Source: Leptospira fletcheri
GTDB taxonomy: Bacteria > Spirochaetota > Leptospiria > Leptospirales > Leptospiraceae
Length of the DNA: 64,000 nt
Direction of reading: 5' to 3'
Assembly: GCF_004769195.1 (NCBI RefSeq)
Contig: NZ_RQET01000010.1
Location: forward strand, 109,945-173,944
In this document: piece after piece, positions 31,260 to 42,700 of the stretch
How the letters are laid out: every line of letters begins with the position of its first letter
How positions within the stretch are numbered: position 1 is the first letter of the stretch
The notes under the pieces: generated by a model
What the model was told of the DNA's origin: nothing
Databases searched by the model: none
The model's input: the letters and a program-made list of their open reading frames with translations, nothing else
Program-made: the position numbers and the translations under genes

Positions 31260-34200
31260 CTAATCCCTTCTTCGTTTCAAGGTCTCCAGAAAAGAATTCA
31301 CCTTCAAATTCTCAGGATCGATCGAGAAAGCATCGTTTGCAATTGCTTCCGCCTTGTTCGGATCATTCAAAGCCATGTAAATGCCGGAAAGATTCAACAG
31401 ATTCTTAAAGTGCGACGGATTTCGTAGCCTCAAGCGTTCTCCAAAATCGGCAGCCCTTTCGAATTCACGGCATTTTTTCAAAGTGTAAGATATGAAGTAA
31501 AGCATCTCATTGTCTAAGGGATCCAAGTTCAAATAATCTTCCGCATAATGTGCGGCTTCCCGGTACAATCCTTTGCGAAGGTGCAGAAGCGTAAGGTATT
31601 TCTTGATCAGAGGAACTCTATTATGAAGAGATTCTAATTTTTGGAAGATTGGAATCGCTTCGCCGAAATTTTCCGTCTGTGCGATCCGTTTGGCCTGCCG
31701 AAACATCCCGGCAAGTTCCGTATTTTTTAAAAAATCCCTATTAGGATTCGCTTCCGGAACATTTACGTTTTCCTCTTTAAAGGCGATACGCACCAGAGAA
31801 AGATCGTCCGTAAGCCTACCGTTGGAAGTGATCGATTCGTATATTTTCCTGAGAGATCCCGTTCCCTGATGCACGAATTCTAGAAATTTCGTGTGGTCGT
31901 CGTTTAATTTCTTATCGTCCTTTCCAAGCAGCATAAAATCATCACGTCCGTCCGATCCGGCGATGATCACATCTCCCGGCTCCAGTTGAAGGGTTTTCAC
32001 ATATATATGACCGTTAATCCCTCCGGTTCCTAATTTGCGGAACGTCATTTCGCTTTCGATAAAGCTTGCGACTCCGTTTCTATAAAGTACCGTCCATGGA
32101 TGCTCTGCGTTCACATAATAAAGGATTCCGACTTCGTCGTCCACCAATCCTAGAACCAAGGAAACCAGCATAGAGCCGTCAAAACTTTCAAAAACCTTAT
32201 GCAATTCCAGAAACGCGTCTTTCAACCATTTTTCCGGGGAATGATTCCGTACGGATTCGATCAGATTCGTCCGTTCCAGGATCGCCTCGAAGACGGCTCC
32301 CAGTACGAGTGCCCCGCCGGCTCCCTGCATGGACTTACCCATGGCGTCCGCATTCAAAAAGACCGTATATTTTTTTCCGCGTAAAAAGATTCTTTTCGAG
32401 GTACTGATATCCCCTCCGATTTCTGAATCATAATTACGAAATTTGAATTTCTTCTTCTGTTCAGTAAAGAATTCGACCTTAACGTTTTCTTGCGCTGCCC
32501 GATTCACTCCCAAAGGCTTCAAAAGAAGAGACATGAGGAAGTAATCCCCGTCCTGTTGTTCCTTTAGATCCTTCACTTCGGTTAACGAGTGCTGGAGTTC
32601 TTTCGTTCTTTCATTTACCTTGTTTTCGAGGTCCTGTGCGTATTTTTCCAGATTGTCCCGAGCAACCAGAATGCTGTCCGCCATATGATTGAACGAGCGC
32701 GCGATGAACCCGATCTCGTCCTCCACGCTCGGAACGAGTCTGTATTGAAGATTTCCGGAGTGAATCGCTTGCAATCCCGCGACGACGTCGTTCATCGGAC
32801 GGATCAAGGCGTATCTGAAGAAATATTTGAATCCTACGATAACGACAAACATGATGGAAATCAGACAAACCGCTAATATCGAAGAAGGTGAATGTATATA
32901 ACCTCGATAGACCTTATAATCGAAACCGACTTCGTATACGGTTTGAGTCGTTTCATCCTGAATGAAATAGGAAACGAAATATTCCGGTGAACTCGTTCCG
33001 GTGCGATCCCGATCGTTCATTCCCCGATAGATTCTTTGTCCTTCGAAATAGGCAGGGCAAAGGGATTCGGACAAAAGTACGGAGAGTTTTTCCGAAGATA
33101 CGCCTTTCCTTCGAGCCTCAGAATACTTACCGCCTGCGATTTTCATCATCGCTGAAAGTCCAGGTTTGCCCGAATTCAAAATTGCGAGTACTGCACTTTC
33201 GTTCCTTTTGTCGGGAAGTTGGACGAGCTTATTTCCCGCTATCGTGACGAACCCGTTGATATCTCCGAAGAATCCGGACATTTCAGAATCTGAAATCGAT
33301 TTTTCCTCCCGAGAGAGTAGAAATTCGCGGAGACCCTCCCGATACGACAAAAACTCGTTTTGGTCCGTTTCGAAGCCCGAAAACAGAAATTCGGCTTTTT
33401 TCCATCTCTCTTTTCCGGAGGCGTTTTTCATATCGCTTAACGCGGACCTAAGAAGGAAAAGTTTGGCTTCTTTATTTCCGTTTTGGATCTTCGGGATCGT
33501 ATTCTGAGCGACCTCCGTATCTCTTACGGACTCTCCGGGAATCGTTCCGTATGCAAGAACGTATTTCAGATCCGCCGGTTGTTCCTTATTTTTAACGATC
33601 AGTTTCGCCTCTTGAAAACGGATCTTATCGTACTGCGCCTCGTATTCGTTCAGAATAAGATAAGCCACGATTTGAAACACAAGAAAGAACGTAGCCATGG
33701 AGATTCCGATGATCCTACTCAAAACGGTCGTTTTTTCTTTCGAAATATTCAGGTAGATCACGAGCAATAGAAAGAATCCGATCACAAAGGAAAGGTCCAC
33801 CGCCTGTTGGTATACGATCCTCGAAATCGAGCCGTTTCTGTTTAAAGCGTTCGTTAAGGCCGGGATCACCGAGATCATGCAGAAGGCCAGAAGCATGTAA
33901 ATTACGGCCCTTCTTTCCCGTCCTCTTTCCGAAAACGCTCTCCAAATTCCGGCCGCCACAAAAACGGTATTGTAGACCAGAACGATTATGGAGTAGTACT
34001 TGTAGAACGAATATGTTTCGAAATCGCGATAATGGTTTCCCCGGACGAAAATTCCGACACTGTGGTAAGAAATAGCGATATAATAAACTGCAATGATTCC
34101 GATTACGGAAAGCAGAATCGAGTATAAGGAGAGACCGAACCTTTCATATTTGGGGGAAGGGAAATAAAAGAACACAAGGACCAAATGTGAGAAGGTCATT

Positions 34201-34430
34201 AACGCGGTCGGTATGACCAACCAGCGGTGATACACCCCCCAGACCTCGACGGTCATAAAACCTACGGCGTAGGCGAAATGAAAAAGAGCGGCCGATATTC
34301 CCGCTCCTCCCAGAATCAATGCGGCTGGACTTCTTTCCTTAATCGTAATAAAGAAAATCGCTATATAAAGACAGAACAGGCCGGCAAGAGTGGAGCCGAA
34401 TGAATAGAAGTTTAAGTATATGAAATCCAT
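31260..34430 (-). CDS. 7TM-HAMP-SpoIIE phosphatase with TPR tail
   Basis: 1056 residues. The N terminus has seven or eight membrane helices (about 5-260). A periplasmic region (about 280-505) ends in another helix and a HAMP domain (about 535-590). A coiled coil leads to a PP2C-like SpoIIE/RsbU phosphatase (about 640-870), with metal-site blocks NADAMGKSMQGAGGAL and AGSDGRDDFM. About 150 residues of TPR-like repeats follow (YREAAHYAEDYLNLDPLDNEM). Such phosphatases usually dephosphorylate anti-sigma antagonists; no partner is adjacent. The acyl-CoA ligase gene lies 50 bp upstream on the same strand. Confidence 0.87.
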   Translation of the reverse strand: MDFIYLNFYSFGSTLAGLFCLYIAIFFITIKERSPAALILGGAGISAALFHFAYAVGFMTVEVWGVYHRWLVIPTALMTFSHLVLVFFYFPSPKYERFGLSLYSILLSVIGIIAVYYIAISYHSVGIFVRGNHYRDFETYSFYKYYSIIVLVYNTVFVAAGIWRAFSERGRERRAVIYMLLAFCMISVIPALTNALNRNGSISRIVYQQAVDLSFVIGFFLLLVIYLNISKEKTTVLSRIIGISMATFFLVFQIVAYLILNEYEAQYDKIRFQEAKLIVKNKEQPADLKYVLAYGTIPGESVRDTEVAQNTIPKIQNGNKEAKLFLLRSALSDMKNASGKERWKKAEFLFSGFETDQNEFLSYREGLREFLLSREEKSISDSEMSGFFGDINGFVTIAGNKLVQLPDKRNESAVLAILNSGKPGLSAMMKIAGGKYSEARRKGVSSEKLSVLLSESLCPAYFEGQRIYRGMNDRDRTGTSSPEYFVSYFIQDETTQTVYEVGFDYKVYRGYIHSPSSILAVCLISIMFVVIVGFKYFFRYALIRPMNDVVAGLQAIHSGNLQYRLVPSVEDEIGFIARSFNHMADSILVARDNLEKYAQDLENKVNERTKELQHSLTEVKDLKEQQDGDYFLMSLLLKPLGVNRAAQENVKVEFFTEQKKKFKFRNYDSEIGGDISTSKRIFLRGKKYTVFLNADAMGKSMQGAGGALVLGAVFEAILERTNLIESVRNHSPEKWLKDAFLELHKVFESFDGSMLVSLVLGLVDDEVGILYYVNAEHPWTVLYRNGVASFIESEMTFRKLGTGGINGHIYVKTLQLEPGDVIIAGSDGRDDFMLLGKDDKKLNDDHTKFLEFVHQGTGSLRKIYESITSNGRLTDDLSLVRIAFKEENVNVPEANPNRDFLKNTELAGMFRQAKRIAQTENFGEAIPIFQKLESLHNRVPLIKKYLTLLHLRKGLYREAAHYAEDYLNLDPLDNEMLYFISYTLKKCREFERAADFGERLRLRNPSHFKNLLNLSGIYMALNDPNKAEAIANDAFSIDPENLKVNSFLETLKRRRD

Positions 34431-34480
34431 GAAATTTTCCCAGAGCCATCTCTTTCCGAGTATAGATTTTTATCGGCTTG

Positions 34481-36562
34481 TCATTCGACAAACGGACCGT
34501 TCAAGGCTCCATTGAATTCCGCAACTCTGTACAAGCTTTGGATCCTTTCGCGATACTTCTCTAAAATTACGGATCTCTTCAGTTTTTGTAGATTCGTCAG
34601 TTCGTCCCCGACTTCGAACGTTTTTTCAATCAACAAAAAAGGGGTAATTTGCTCGAACGACTTGAATCCGGACTTCGAATTGTTTAAGGATTTGATTTCG
34701 CTTCGGAAGAGATCTATTACTTTCCGATTCTTTAACAGATCCGCTGTCGAAGAAGATCTGATATTCCGATCCTTTGCCCATTTTTGTAATGCCTCGAAAT
34801 CCGGAACGATAATGGCGCCCAGATTTTTTTGGTCCTGACCGATTACCATACATTGACTGATGAATTCGGAAGATTGAAGACAAGCCTCGATCGGTACAGG
34901 TTCGACGTTTTCCCCGCCTCGTAGCACAATGGTCTCCTTCGCCCTTCCGGCAAGCGTAAGAGTGTGATTAAAACCGATAATCCCCAAATCCCCCGTGTTC
35001 ATCCAGCCTCCCTTAAGGGCAGCCTCGGTTTCCGCTTCGCTTTTGAAATATCCCTTCATCACCTGCGGTCCCTGAACGAAGATGATTCCTTTTCTTCCCG
35101 GCCTACCCTGTACGAACCTACCGGAATCGTCGATTTCGGATAACACTTCGTTCGTTTCCGATCGTACCTGTAATCTTGTCTTCGGTAGGATGTGCCCTAC
35201 ACTGCCCAATACCATTCGACGGAATCTACGAATGGAAATTGTCGGAGAAGTTTCCGTCATTCCATAACCTTCTAAAATCCGGATACCGATCGAATCCAAA
35301 AATACGTCCACTCGGTTCGGCAACGCGCCACCTCCCGAAATCGGAACCCTGAGTTCCCCGCCAGTAAGCATGACTCTATACTTCGACAAAATCCATCGAT
35401 CCAACATAAAGCTGTTCAACACTGAAAAAATAGCGCCTAGGAGGAAGGATAGTAACGGAAATTCGTAAGAATAAGAATGGATGCTGAACCAGAATCCCAA
35501 AGCGGAAAAAAGAACCGATAGATAAAACGGTCCGAGAAGTAAATAGACCGTTGTCATCTGGATTCCTCTGAATACGGTCCATACCGCATTTCTACCGCTC
35601 AGATCCAGTTCGTTCCCGGTCAAAAAAGCTTTCGCCTTTCCGACGGTTCTCGTGTAGAAACAGGACAGATGGAATAATCTTCTACTCAGAGCGTTCGTTC
35701 TGGCGGAATCGTTGATCTTGGCGAGGATTCCGTTCGCGAGCATTTCCCAAACTCGCGGAGCGGAACCGAATATCGTAGGTTTATATTCCAACAGATTTTG
35801 CTTTAGCTCCGGAAGATTCGAATAAAAAGTCGAGGCCCCCGCGCTGATGCAGCAATATTCCAGAAATCTTTCGAATATATGCCAGATCGGTAATATTGTA
35901 ACCGCTCTGTCCTCTTCCCCCAATTCGAGTAACGGGACAACCGCACTTATTTGGTGGATCATATTGGAATGAGTCAGTTGTACACCTTTCGGCTTTCCGG
36001 TGGTACCGGAAGTATAGATGATCGTAAAAAGGTCTTCCGATCCGATTTCGCTGATCCTGCTTTCCACCTTGCGAGATCCTTTCTGTCGTAAGGCACGCCC
36101 TTTTTCGATAAGATCGTAGATATTATATGCCCCCGTTTCCTCGTCCTTCGGACTCTGGAGCAATATAAAGATGGATTCCGACTCCAGAAGCGATTGATTC
36201 CGCAAAATTCGGTTCAGTAGTTTCAAATTTTCGACGAAGACGATTCTACTTTCGCTATGATTCAGAATATAAACGATTTCGGTATCGGTAATATCGGAAC
36301 CTCTTGGGACGTCGGCACATCCGGAAAGTAAAACGGATGCATCCGCTATAATCCACTCGACTCGGTTGTCGGAAAGGATAGCCACATGTTCCTTTTGCTT
36401 TAAACCCAAATAGATCAACGCCTCTGCCAAAGAGAGCGCGGACGAATACAATTCCGAATAGGAAAGTTCGGAGATCCTTTTCTGATGATCTCGATAGCGA
36501 AAAGCGGTTTTTCCTCCGAATTTTTCGGCGGAATCTTTGAATAAATCGGCCAACGTTCTCAT
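34481..36562 (-). CDS. Long-chain acyl-CoA ligase (AMP-forming)
   Basis: Activates fatty acids through an acyl-adenylate to acyl-CoA. Visible motifs are the P-loop YTSGTTGKPKGVQLTH, GYGMTETSPT, NTGDLG, and the hinge-region GRAKETIVLRGGENVEP. Between the P-loop and GYGMTE is an insert with two strongly hydrophobic segments (TTVYLLLGPFYLSVLFSALG; FPLLSFLLGAIFSVLNSF), which should hold the enzyme at the membrane. The ATG at 36562 has an AAGGAAG site; the frame extends to 36616. It lies 221 bp downstream of the carboxylase, behind an AT-rich stretch (36720-36755) that may hold its own promoter. Confidence 0.92.
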   Translation of the reverse strand: MRTLADLFKDSAEKFGGKTAFRYRDHQKRISELSYSELYSSALSLAEALIYLGLKQKEHVAILSDNRVEWIIADASVLLSGCADVPRGSDITDTEIVYILNHSESRIVFVENLKLLNRILRNQSLLESESIFILLQSPKDEETGAYNIYDLIEKGRALRQKGSRKVESRISEIGSEDLFTIIYTSGTTGKPKGVQLTHSNMIHQISAVVPLLELGEEDRAVTILPIWHIFERFLEYCCISAGASTFYSNLPELKQNLLEYKPTIFGSAPRVWEMLANGILAKINDSARTNALSRRLFHLSCFYTRTVGKAKAFLTGNELDLSGRNAVWTVFRGIQMTTVYLLLGPFYLSVLFSALGFWFSIHSYSYEFPLLSFLLGAIFSVLNSFMLDRWILSKYRVMLTGGELRVPISGGGALPNRVDVFLDSIGIRILEGYGMTETSPTISIRRFRRMVLGSVGHILPKTRLQVRSETNEVLSEIDDSGRFVQGRPGRKGIIFVQGPQVMKGYFKSEAETEAALKGGWMNTGDLGIIGFNHTLTLAGRAKETIVLRGGENVEPVPIEACLQSSEFISQCMVIGQDQKNLGAIIVPDFEALQKWAKDRNIRSSSTADLLKNRKVIDLFRSEIKSLNNSKSGFKSFEQITPFLLIEKTFEVGDELTNLQKLKRSVILEKYRERIQSLYRVAEFNGALNGPFVE

Positions 36563-36783
36563 ATTTCGTTCTTCCTTTCGCGTAGGGCTTTTCGCTTTGA
36601 AAAGTTTCCTTTTCACTGCAACCTAGAGTATAGCAGTGATCAGATTCCGGAACTTGAACGCTACGGCTGAATCCGGCGGATTTATTTGAAAGATTCGGCT
36701 AAACCTTTTCGGTAGGTTTTTTCATATTATAATACAACAAATATTTTATAATAAGAAATGTCTGAGAAAATCCTTGTTCTTTC

Positions 36784-39700
36784 TCATTCTTTACACGAAG
36801 GAAAGATTTCTTCGTTAGACTCGTACGAAAACCTACGTGCATTCCAATCCCTACACCTCTTCTCTGCTTGTAAAAGCCCCTCTAAGATCGCGCCTCTTAA
36901 CTCCGAGATCTCGTCGAACAATTGATCAACCACTCCTGTCGATAACGCGTCCTGAGAAGCTTTTGCTTTCTTTCGAAACGATTCTAAAAACTCTTTCCGT
37001 AGCGTTTCCACTTCTTCTTTCTTCCCCTCTTCTTCCAAGCGCGCTACTTTTCCCCCGTGAAAAAGATCGAACGCCGAAAACGCTCCCATCACCGCTAGTG
37101 TACTTTCTTTCATGGAGCAATAGGAAATTCCCGGTCTCAAGAATCCGCTAAATGCATGAATTTGTCTTCCTCCGTAATTCTGTCGTAGAACTACGGATAC
37201 GACCGGATTCTTGGAAAGAACATTGATATCCAATGACTCTCCTCCGATCTGCTGGATTCGAAGTCTCTCCTGTTTCAGCCCCGGCACGAAACCGGGAGCA
37301 TCGGAAAGCATCACCAAAGGAAGTTCGAATTTGGATAGAAATTCCATAAAGATTCGGAATTTTTCCGTTCCGGAGGCATCTGGCGCCCCTCCGTCTTTCG
37401 GTTGGTCCGCGATGATTCCCACCGTTTTTCCGGCGATCCTGCCTAGTCCCGTGATCAAACTCGACCCTGGATCGGTTTGAAAGAATTCCAAAAACGTACC
37501 CTCATCCAAAGTGGGTTCGATTATGGAAGAGCGCATATCATAAGCCTGGCTGAGATCTTTCGGTAGACTCGGTATACCACTCGGAACCGGGTTTTCTTGG
37601 ATTCGATTTCTATAACGAAGCAAGGAAAAGACGTCTCTAGCGACCGAAAAAGCCGTTCGTTCGTCACTGACGAGGAACGTCGGGGTCTTGAAAACAGATC
37701 CAGCCGGCAGTTCCTGTTTTTCCTTCCGGCTTCCTTCGATGAGAATCCATACGTCTCCTGAAATCGTATTTTCGGATAACTTTAGACTTTTCGAATCTTT
37801 AACGATATGAAGAACCGGCTCCCGGTTGGCGGACAAAAGATTTAATATATCTCTACCGATCCGGAACGATTCTCCGTCCTCCAGATAGGAGTTGCTGAAC
37901 CAAGTCCTTCCATAAACCAGAAGGATTCCCGCTCCGGTTTTTTGCGCAATCCTCAAGGATTCTTTCGCTTTTATTAATGATGGGTAGGAGTGGAATCCGA
38001 ACTCCGATCTCGGTCCTAGGACTACGAGAGGAACTTTCTTCAGTCTCAAAAGCCCTGCGACCAAGGCTTCCCCGCCCGAATAGTTTTCCTTGATCGCTAA
38101 AAAATCACCTTCATCGGATAAGGATCGAAGAGTCGATTCAGATATGACGTCCCGACGCGTTATCTCCTGATTGGTGGTAGAATTTCTTTCGGGAAGCGGT
38201 GCAATTTCTTCCCATCGATTTTTCGGAGATCCGAAAAGGATTTTCTGAATCCGAAAAAGGATCGAAATCAAGTGGACCTTATCGTTCGCGACGAAGTCCA
38301 CCGTGCCGCTACCCCGACCCATAATTTTCGCTCCACCGATCTCGTAATTGGTAAACCTTTCCCCGGTTACGGACTCGATCACGGCAGCTCCCGTCAAAAC
38401 GCGATAGGACTGTTCTTCGTCCAATAGAACTTGTATAGATGCTTGGGAGGAACCGTACACATCCAATCCTGTAGAAGATCCCACACCGACTGCGACGACC
38501 AAACACCTCGACGGTCGATCCTCCGGAAGATACGGCCGAAAGTTCAGATCTTCCAATCCGTGAATCGCGGAAAACAATTCGGAAATCGCAGGATCGTTGT
38601 GGGATTCTATGGCTGCCATAAATTCCCTGGCTGGTACTCGTCCCGTCAAAAGAGAATTCACGAAAAATCCTTCCGCTGCACGGTTCAGGGAGACCATTCC
38701 CTCTTTGATATTCGCTCCTGCTCCGTCGTTCCAAACGTAAAGGGGAAGATCCATCCGATAGGCAATACACGCAGCAGCGAAGTATTTTCTTCCCTCCTTA
38801 TCCCCTGTCGCACCTCCTGCAACTCTCGAGTCTTTGAAGAAAAATACCGCTTCTTGTCCGGAAATTTTTCCCACGAAAATCTTCGCGCCGATCGGAATCA
38901 TCCCGTTTGCATTGTTTTCCGGGAAATCAAGTCCCGGAATCCGGATCTCGCGAAAGGAATCGGAATCGAACGTTTCCTCCACCCATCTTTCCAGGGGCCA
39001 TTTCCCTTTTTCGTACATTTTGGAATTTTTAGATTCGATTTCCTTAGAATAAGGGAATCTTATATCTTCTTTTCCTAATATATCCATCCGAAGCTTTCCA
39101 TCCCTAAAAAAGAAGGAATAAATTTTGGATTTATCGAAAGCATCTATGATTTCCAAAATCAGTCCGGAATAATCCGCATGGAGGAAAAACTCCAGTATAG
39201 AAGCGGCGCTATTTCTTAGAATGTCATGTTCTAAGTCTCTCGCTGGAGAAGCATCATCCTTTAACGGTATTTCCCTTTTTTCGACTACGAGCTCCAGACG
39301 TATCGAAGACGCGGAATGAAAACGGTTGGCGACAGCGAGTAAAGATACAGCGGCAATGCATTCGTTTTCCAGATTTTCGTTATAGAACTTTCCTTCCGAG
39401 TCGATCCCGGTATTTTCCGAAGGGTCCGATTCCAGTCGGGCAATGAGCAGAAGTTCGGTTTTTCCCTTTGACTCCGTTAGGTATAAAAAATATCTTTCGG
39501 AGGGGAATTCCAATCGGCGAATTTGCGTTCTACCTTTCCAATAATCCAATTTTTTGGAAAGAAGATCCTCAAATTTCTCCGGTAGATTTTCGGAAGCGAA
39601 AAATAGGTCGGATCGGAATTCCGAGAGTTTCCCCGGATTGAAATCTCCTTCTGAAACTAAGTTCATCGGATCCTTAGTAAAAATCAGGTATTTGGACTGG

Positions 39701-42700
39701 TGACGTTTGGCGAGAGTCCTTACTCCTTCTGGAATGTTAAACGAATTGGATTTTCTTTTGTTCAGAATTCTTTTCAGTATTTTTTCGAGTTTGGGGTCTC
39801 TGTCTCTTTCCTCCAACGCAAGCAACTCGTGGAGAAAGATGTCAAAAGACTTGGCTTCCGGGAGGAACGGCTCCAACGCCAAAAGTATCTCTGCATAGAA
39901 ATCCGGCTGAGCCAACTGATTCTTATAGGCGGATAATATATAACCGAAGGCGATGCCTTGGTCTTGCATCCGACGAAATTGCGTCCAAGGTTTTGCTCCG
40001 TAAAAGGCAAACAGTCTGGATAGAAGTTTTGCAGGTTCCTTTGCCGGCTTAAATCCTTCTTGATCCCAGTGGATCAACGCTCTTTGCAATTCGCTGAAAT
40101 GGGAGCGACCCGGAAGAAAATCGGACGAAAATAATCGTTTCGTCAGAACGATATACCGGAAGAACAATTTGACAAAATCTTCCCACTCGCTTCTTTCTTT
40201 CTGATTTTTCAGGATCTCTTCTTTTTCCAGTCCTTTTAGAAGACAGGATATTTTACTCTTTGTTCCCGATCCGGAGCAGAATCCCAATAACCAAGACCTC
40301 AGCAGGAGACGGACCTCTTTCCTCTGGATCGCGGAATAGGGTTTTTTCATAAAATCCGCTTCGTGATCCTCAGATACGTCCGTGGGAACATCGCTCCATT
40401 TTTCCAGTCTAGATAGAGAAGAAGAGGTTTCTGTCTTCCCGTTCTGTTGTCCGATCTTGGATGGAAGTTGCAGGGAAGAGATTTCGGGTTCGAGCTCTGA
40501 TTGACTGGATGTCACTTTTGCGAGAATTTCCCCTTCCCCAAAACTCTTTCCTAGAATTTGACCGGAAGCGGTATTTCCTTGAATCAATCTGTTGAGATCT
40601 CCCTTTTCAATCAGATATGATAAGGTTCCGTCGACGGGCGCCTTGAGTAGCGTTTCCATTTTCATGGCCGAAATAACGATGAGAGAATCTCCCTTTTTGA
40701 TTCCACTTCCTAATATCCAAGGCTTTCCGGTTTCAGGATCATCGCATAATTTTACGAATGTTCCTTGGAAGGGGGACCGAAGAACCCCGGCGTCATCTCC
40801 TGAATCCTGTTTGCCTTCGGAGGTGATTTTTAGGCGGGAATACCGCACGGACCCTTTGGAATCGAAAAAACGGATCAATTGAAAATTCGGTTTCGCATCG
40901 ATCTTTACGGAAACATTTCTATCTCCGGATTCGGCTAAGAATTGAAACCCGTCTCTAGAATATCTGCTGACCCGAACACGCCTGAGTGAAAGTCCTTCTC
41001 CTCCGATCCAGAATTCGGATATACCGGTCCGCAAAAGAAAAACGTTATAGGAAGAATCGTTGATAAAAACTTTATAATGTACTGGGGATTCGGTTTCCAT
41101 ATCTGAATAGATGAGTTGAGTCAAATTCCGTTCCCTAAAAATCTCCGCGACCGATCGTCCCGTTTCCCGAAGACTTTCCCCGATGCAGGCGTAGGTTATG
41201 GATTCCTCCAAAAGATCCGTCTTCGCCGAAACCAATTCAGAAAATTCGTCCAGCAACCGATTGTCGTAGTCTCCCTCCCGAAATTTCGGATGTCGTATCA
41301 CGGAAAGAAGTTGTTCGATATTGGAAGTGATTCCCCTCATATAAATCTCGCTCAAAGCCCGTTCCATGCGCTGCAAGGCTTCGAATCGATTCTTTCCGAA
41401 TGCGAGTAGCTTTCCGACCATGGGGTCGAATTCTCCCGGTATACTATCCCCTTTTTTGAAACCGAAATCGCAACGTATTCCGTTGAACGTAGGCAATTCC
41501 AGTTCTTTGATTTTTCCGGGAGAAGGAGAATAATTTTGGTACGGATCTTCCGCATAAATCCGGCACTGGATCGAATGTTCTCGCTCGCGAAATCTGGACT
41601 GCAAAGCGGAATGGTACGGGATGTGATCTTCGCGATCGTCGAAAAGAAAGATTTGCCATTTGACCAAATCCACTCCCACCGATTGGTCCGTAACCGCATA
41701 CTCCACTTGCAGGCGGGTATTCATTTCTAAAAATCCGAATTGGCCGGTTTCCCGATCCAAAAGAAACTCGACCGTACCGGCTCCGCAATCGTTCGAATAT
41801 CCGGAAAGTCCCGCTATTTTCTCCGCGCTAGAAAGCAACTGGAGTTGGGTCGAATGAGGTAGAAAATGTTCTCCCGATTCCTCTATGATCTTTTGATTTC
41901 TCCTCTGCACCGCACATTTACGGATTCCGACTGCGATTCCGTTAAAAATCTGTACTTCGAAGTGCGCCGGCCTTTCTATGAATTTTTCCAAGTAGAAGGT
42001 CTCGTTTCCGTAGGAACTTCTCCCGATCCGAATGGCGCTTTCGATCGCGGGCGCCAGTTCCGCCGGATTACGAACGACAAGCATTCCCTTTCCGCCTCCC
42101 CCGGCATCGAGTTTTAAGATGATCGGATACCCGATCCGCTCCGCTTCTCTAAGAGCCTCTTCTATACCTCCTATGGAACCGGAGCCTAGGAACAGAGGAA
42201 CGCCGTTTTGGTTGGCCAAATGTCTAGCGTCCAATTTATTTCCGACTTTCCGCATAACGGAAGCTTTCGGACCCATGAAAACGATTTCCCTTTCGTAGAA
42301 AGTTTGTACTTCGCTTAACATTTCTACGAATTCGTAATTTTCGGACAGAAAACCGTAACCGGGATATATCGCATTCGCTCCGCTTTCGAGCAAGGCGGCA
42401 CAGATCACCGGTATGCTGGCATAATTCTTCGCTTCTCCTATATAAACCACTTCGTCCGCGAACTCGAACCAGGACTGTCCCCGGTCTTTGTCCGCAACCA
42501 CGGCAATGGATCGGATTCCCTCCTCGTGCAGTGCGAAGAAAAAACGCTTGGCGATTTCCCCTCTGTTTGCAACCAACACTTTCTGAAGTTTACCCTGTCT
42601 CTTCTGCGATTTGAACGCCTTCATACGAAAAGTCGCGTTCAGCTCCTTCAGTTTCGTACGATGGAATTCTATCTCCGAGATTCCTTGCGCAAGAGCGATC

